Assembly (NCBI GenBank): GCA_035444205.1
Contig: DAOMOD010000016.1
Span: forward strand, 1-32,947
Length of the DNA: 32,947 nucleotides
Source: DAOMOD01 sp035444205
Lineage (GTDB): Bacteria; Pseudomonadota; Gammaproteobacteria; Xanthomonadales; BPKI01
Direction: 5' to 3'
Every line of letters starts with the position of its first letter. Within the stretch, counting starts at the first letter, position 1. Of the stretch, positions 31,824-32,947 are shown piece after piece. The position numbers were made by a program, and so were the translations under genes. The notes below the pieces were generated by a model that saw only the letters and a program-made list of their open reading frames with translations, ran no database searches and was not told where the DNA came from.

Positions 31824-32783
31824 TCAGCGCCAGGGCAGGGCATCGAGATCCACGTTGCCGCCGGACAGGATCACGCCGACACGCTTGCCGGCGAAGCGGT
31901 CCGGATAGCGCAGGATGGCAGCGAGCGGCACCGCCGAGGAAGGCTCGACGACCGCCTTGAGGCGCTCGAATACAAGCCGCATGGCCGCGATGGTCTCGTC
32001 ATCGGAGGCCAGCAGGATGTCCTTCACGTGCTCCCGGAGGATGGCGAAGGTGAGCGGACCGAGTTCGGCGCGGAGGCCGTCACACAGGGTGTTCATGGTC
32101 CAGCCGGCGACACGCTCGCCACGCTTCAGCGATTCGTGCGCGTCGGCCGCGCCTTCCGGTTCTGCCCCCAGCACATCTAGCGCCGGGTCGAGCCCGTGCG
32201 CCGCCAGGCAGGCGCCGGACAAAAGACCGCCGCCCGACACCGGCGCAATGACGATGTCGAGGCCAGGTACGTCCTCCATCAGCTCCAGCGTAGCCGTGCC
32301 CTGTCCGGCGATGACGCGGGCATCGTTGAACGGATGCACGTACACGCCCGCGTTGCGCGCGAGTACCTCGCGCACGACTTCGTCGCGGCTGGCCTGCGTG
32401 GCCCCGCAAGGAACGATCTCACCGCCGTACTCGCGGATCGCCGCAAGCTTCGCCCTGGAAGCGCCTTGCGGAACCACTACGGTAGCGGGGATGCCGCGCA
32501 GGCGGCAGGCCAGTGCGATGGCCGCACCATGGTTGCCCGAGCTTTGTGTCACGACGCCACGCGCAGCTTCCTCGTCGCCGAGAGAGAACACTGCGTTGCA
32601 GGCGCCGCGAAACTTGAACGCGCCGGCCCGCTGGAAGCTCTCGCACTTGAAGTAGATCTCGCAGCCGGCCAGCTTCTCCAGCGTGCGCGAGGTCAGCACC
32701 GGCGTATGGTGCGCATGCGGCGCGATGCGCAGCGCGGCGCCGCGGATGTCGTCGAGGGTGGGAACGTGGGTGAGGGGATCCAT
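31824..32783 (-). CDS. threonine/serine dehydratase-like PLP enzyme
   Basis: The 319-residue fold-type II PLP enzyme binds cofactor through Lys57 in GAFKFRGA. It has the phosphate and substrate loops SSGNHG (81-86) and VSGGGLLSG and ends with LSGGNVDLDAL. The length shows the catalytic domain alone, without the C-terminal ACT regulatory domain of biosynthetic IlvA. It therefore resembles catabolic threonine dehydratase (TdcB) or serine racemase/dehydratase enzymes, which turn threonine or serine into ammonia and a 2-oxo acid through an enamine. The choice between dehydratase and racemase cannot be made from sequence here. The ATG at 32783 begins MDPLTHVPTLDDIRGAALRI, the normal start. The gene is convergent with the VOC gene. 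Confidence 0.9.
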   Translation of the reverse strand: MDPLTHVPTLDDIRGAALRIAPHAHHTPVLTSRTLEKLAGCEIYFKCESFQRAGAFKFRGACNAVFSLGDEEAARGVVTQSSGNHGAAIALACRLRGIPATVVVPQGASRAKLAAIREYGGEIVPCGATQASRDEVVREVLARNAGVYVHPFNDARVIAGQGTATLELMEDVPGLDIVIAPVSGGGLLSGACLAAHGLDPALDVLGAEPEGAADAHESLKRGERVAGWTMNTLCDGLRAELGPLTFAILREHVKDILLASDDETIAAMRLVFERLKAVVEPSSAVPLAAILRYPDRFAGKRVGVILSGGNVDLDALPWR

Positions 32784-32831
32784 GCTGGTTGGCTGCCATT
32801 GAGTGTGAACGCAGCGTAGCCGAATCCGGTC

Positions 32832-32920
32832 CTTTTTCCTCCCCCGCTTGCAGTCCCCTTTTCTTTTTCCTCCCCCGCTTGCGGTCCCTTTTCTTTTTCC
32901 TCCCCCGCTTGCGGGGGAGG
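32832..32920. repeat. tandem CTTTTTCCTCCCCCGCTTG repeat ending in a hairpin
   Basis: CTTTTTCCTCCCCCGCTTG occurs three times, at 32832, 32863 and 32893 (periods 31 and 30), with near-identical spacers. Only the third copy continues into GCGGGGGAGG, making a perfect 10-bp stem (32899-32908 with 32911-32920). T runs precede rather than follow the hairpin on the plus strand, so it is not an obvious terminator. Confidence 0.8.
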
Positions 32921-32947
32921 GTAGGGAGGGGGCAGGCTCGAAGCCGT

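Noticed and set aside
30750..32180. 476-codon plus-strand frame over the secreted protein, VOC and dehydratase genes
   Set aside because: It crosses three real genes in the wrong frame or strand, and the VOC frame at 31348-31782 has the recognisable motifs.
32899..32920. Terminal GC hairpin as an intrinsic terminator
   Set aside because: T-rich sequence precedes rather than follows the stem on the plus strand, and A-rich sequence follows it on the minus strand.

Overview
The window is about 33 kb of high-GC chromosomal DNA, densely packed with genes on both strands. It looks like a gammaproteobacterium of the Xanthomonadales (Lysobacterales) type. The basis for this is the rpoZ-spoT-ridA-recG order, a zinc-free bL31 gene next to gltA, mrcA divergent from pilMNOPQ, and intergenic REP elements whose arms start with GTAG as in Xanthomonas/Stenotrophomonas relatives. 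I see no phage, plasmid, insertion-sequence, tRNA, rRNA or CRISPR signature. The assignment is inference from gene content, not a phylogenetic result.

Layout. (1) 1-5110: rpoZ, spoT, ridA and recG read rightwards as one likely operon (RNA polymerase omega, ppGpp metabolism, enamine deaminase, recombination helicase), closed by a hairpin that includes the recG stop. (2) 5256-8114: a nucleoside hydrolase, ribosomal protein bL31 type B and citrate synthase, each its own unit; rpmE2 has a very clear promoter and terminator. (3) 8291-11360, leftward: penicillin-binding protein 1A and a small conserved protein of unclear function. (4) 11503-16754, rightward and divergent: the type IV pilus alignment/secretin operon pilMNOPQ. 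pilQ carries an apparent one-base deletion near 14953. (5) 16854-20735: a large Ig-like-repeat lipoprotein and a cyclic-nucleotide-binding/EAL protein, both plausibly linked to surface adhesion and c-di-GMP turnover.

(6) 20850-27938: a tightly overlapped MoxR operon (MoxR AAA+ ATPase, DUF58, DUF4381, two VWA membrane proteins, BatD), a widespread envelope-associated chaperone-like system whose exact role is poorly known. (7) 27939-28362: an intergenic region with a REP pair, a candidate leftward small RNA with a C-rich loop and intrinsic terminator, and the transketolase promoter. (8) 28363-32783: transketolase, a repeat-filled gap with a 117-bp inverted-repeat element, a small secreted protein, a divergent VOC/glyoxalase-fold protein, and a threonine/serine dehydratase-like PLP enzyme. 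The window ends in a short tandem repeat and a perfect GC hairpin.

Most of the window is ordinary core genome. The less ordinary items are the broken pilQ frame, the C-rich sRNA candidate, the small dispersed repeat families placed just after stop codons, the Ig-like lipoprotein directly after pilQ, and the degenerate metal site in the second VWA protein.
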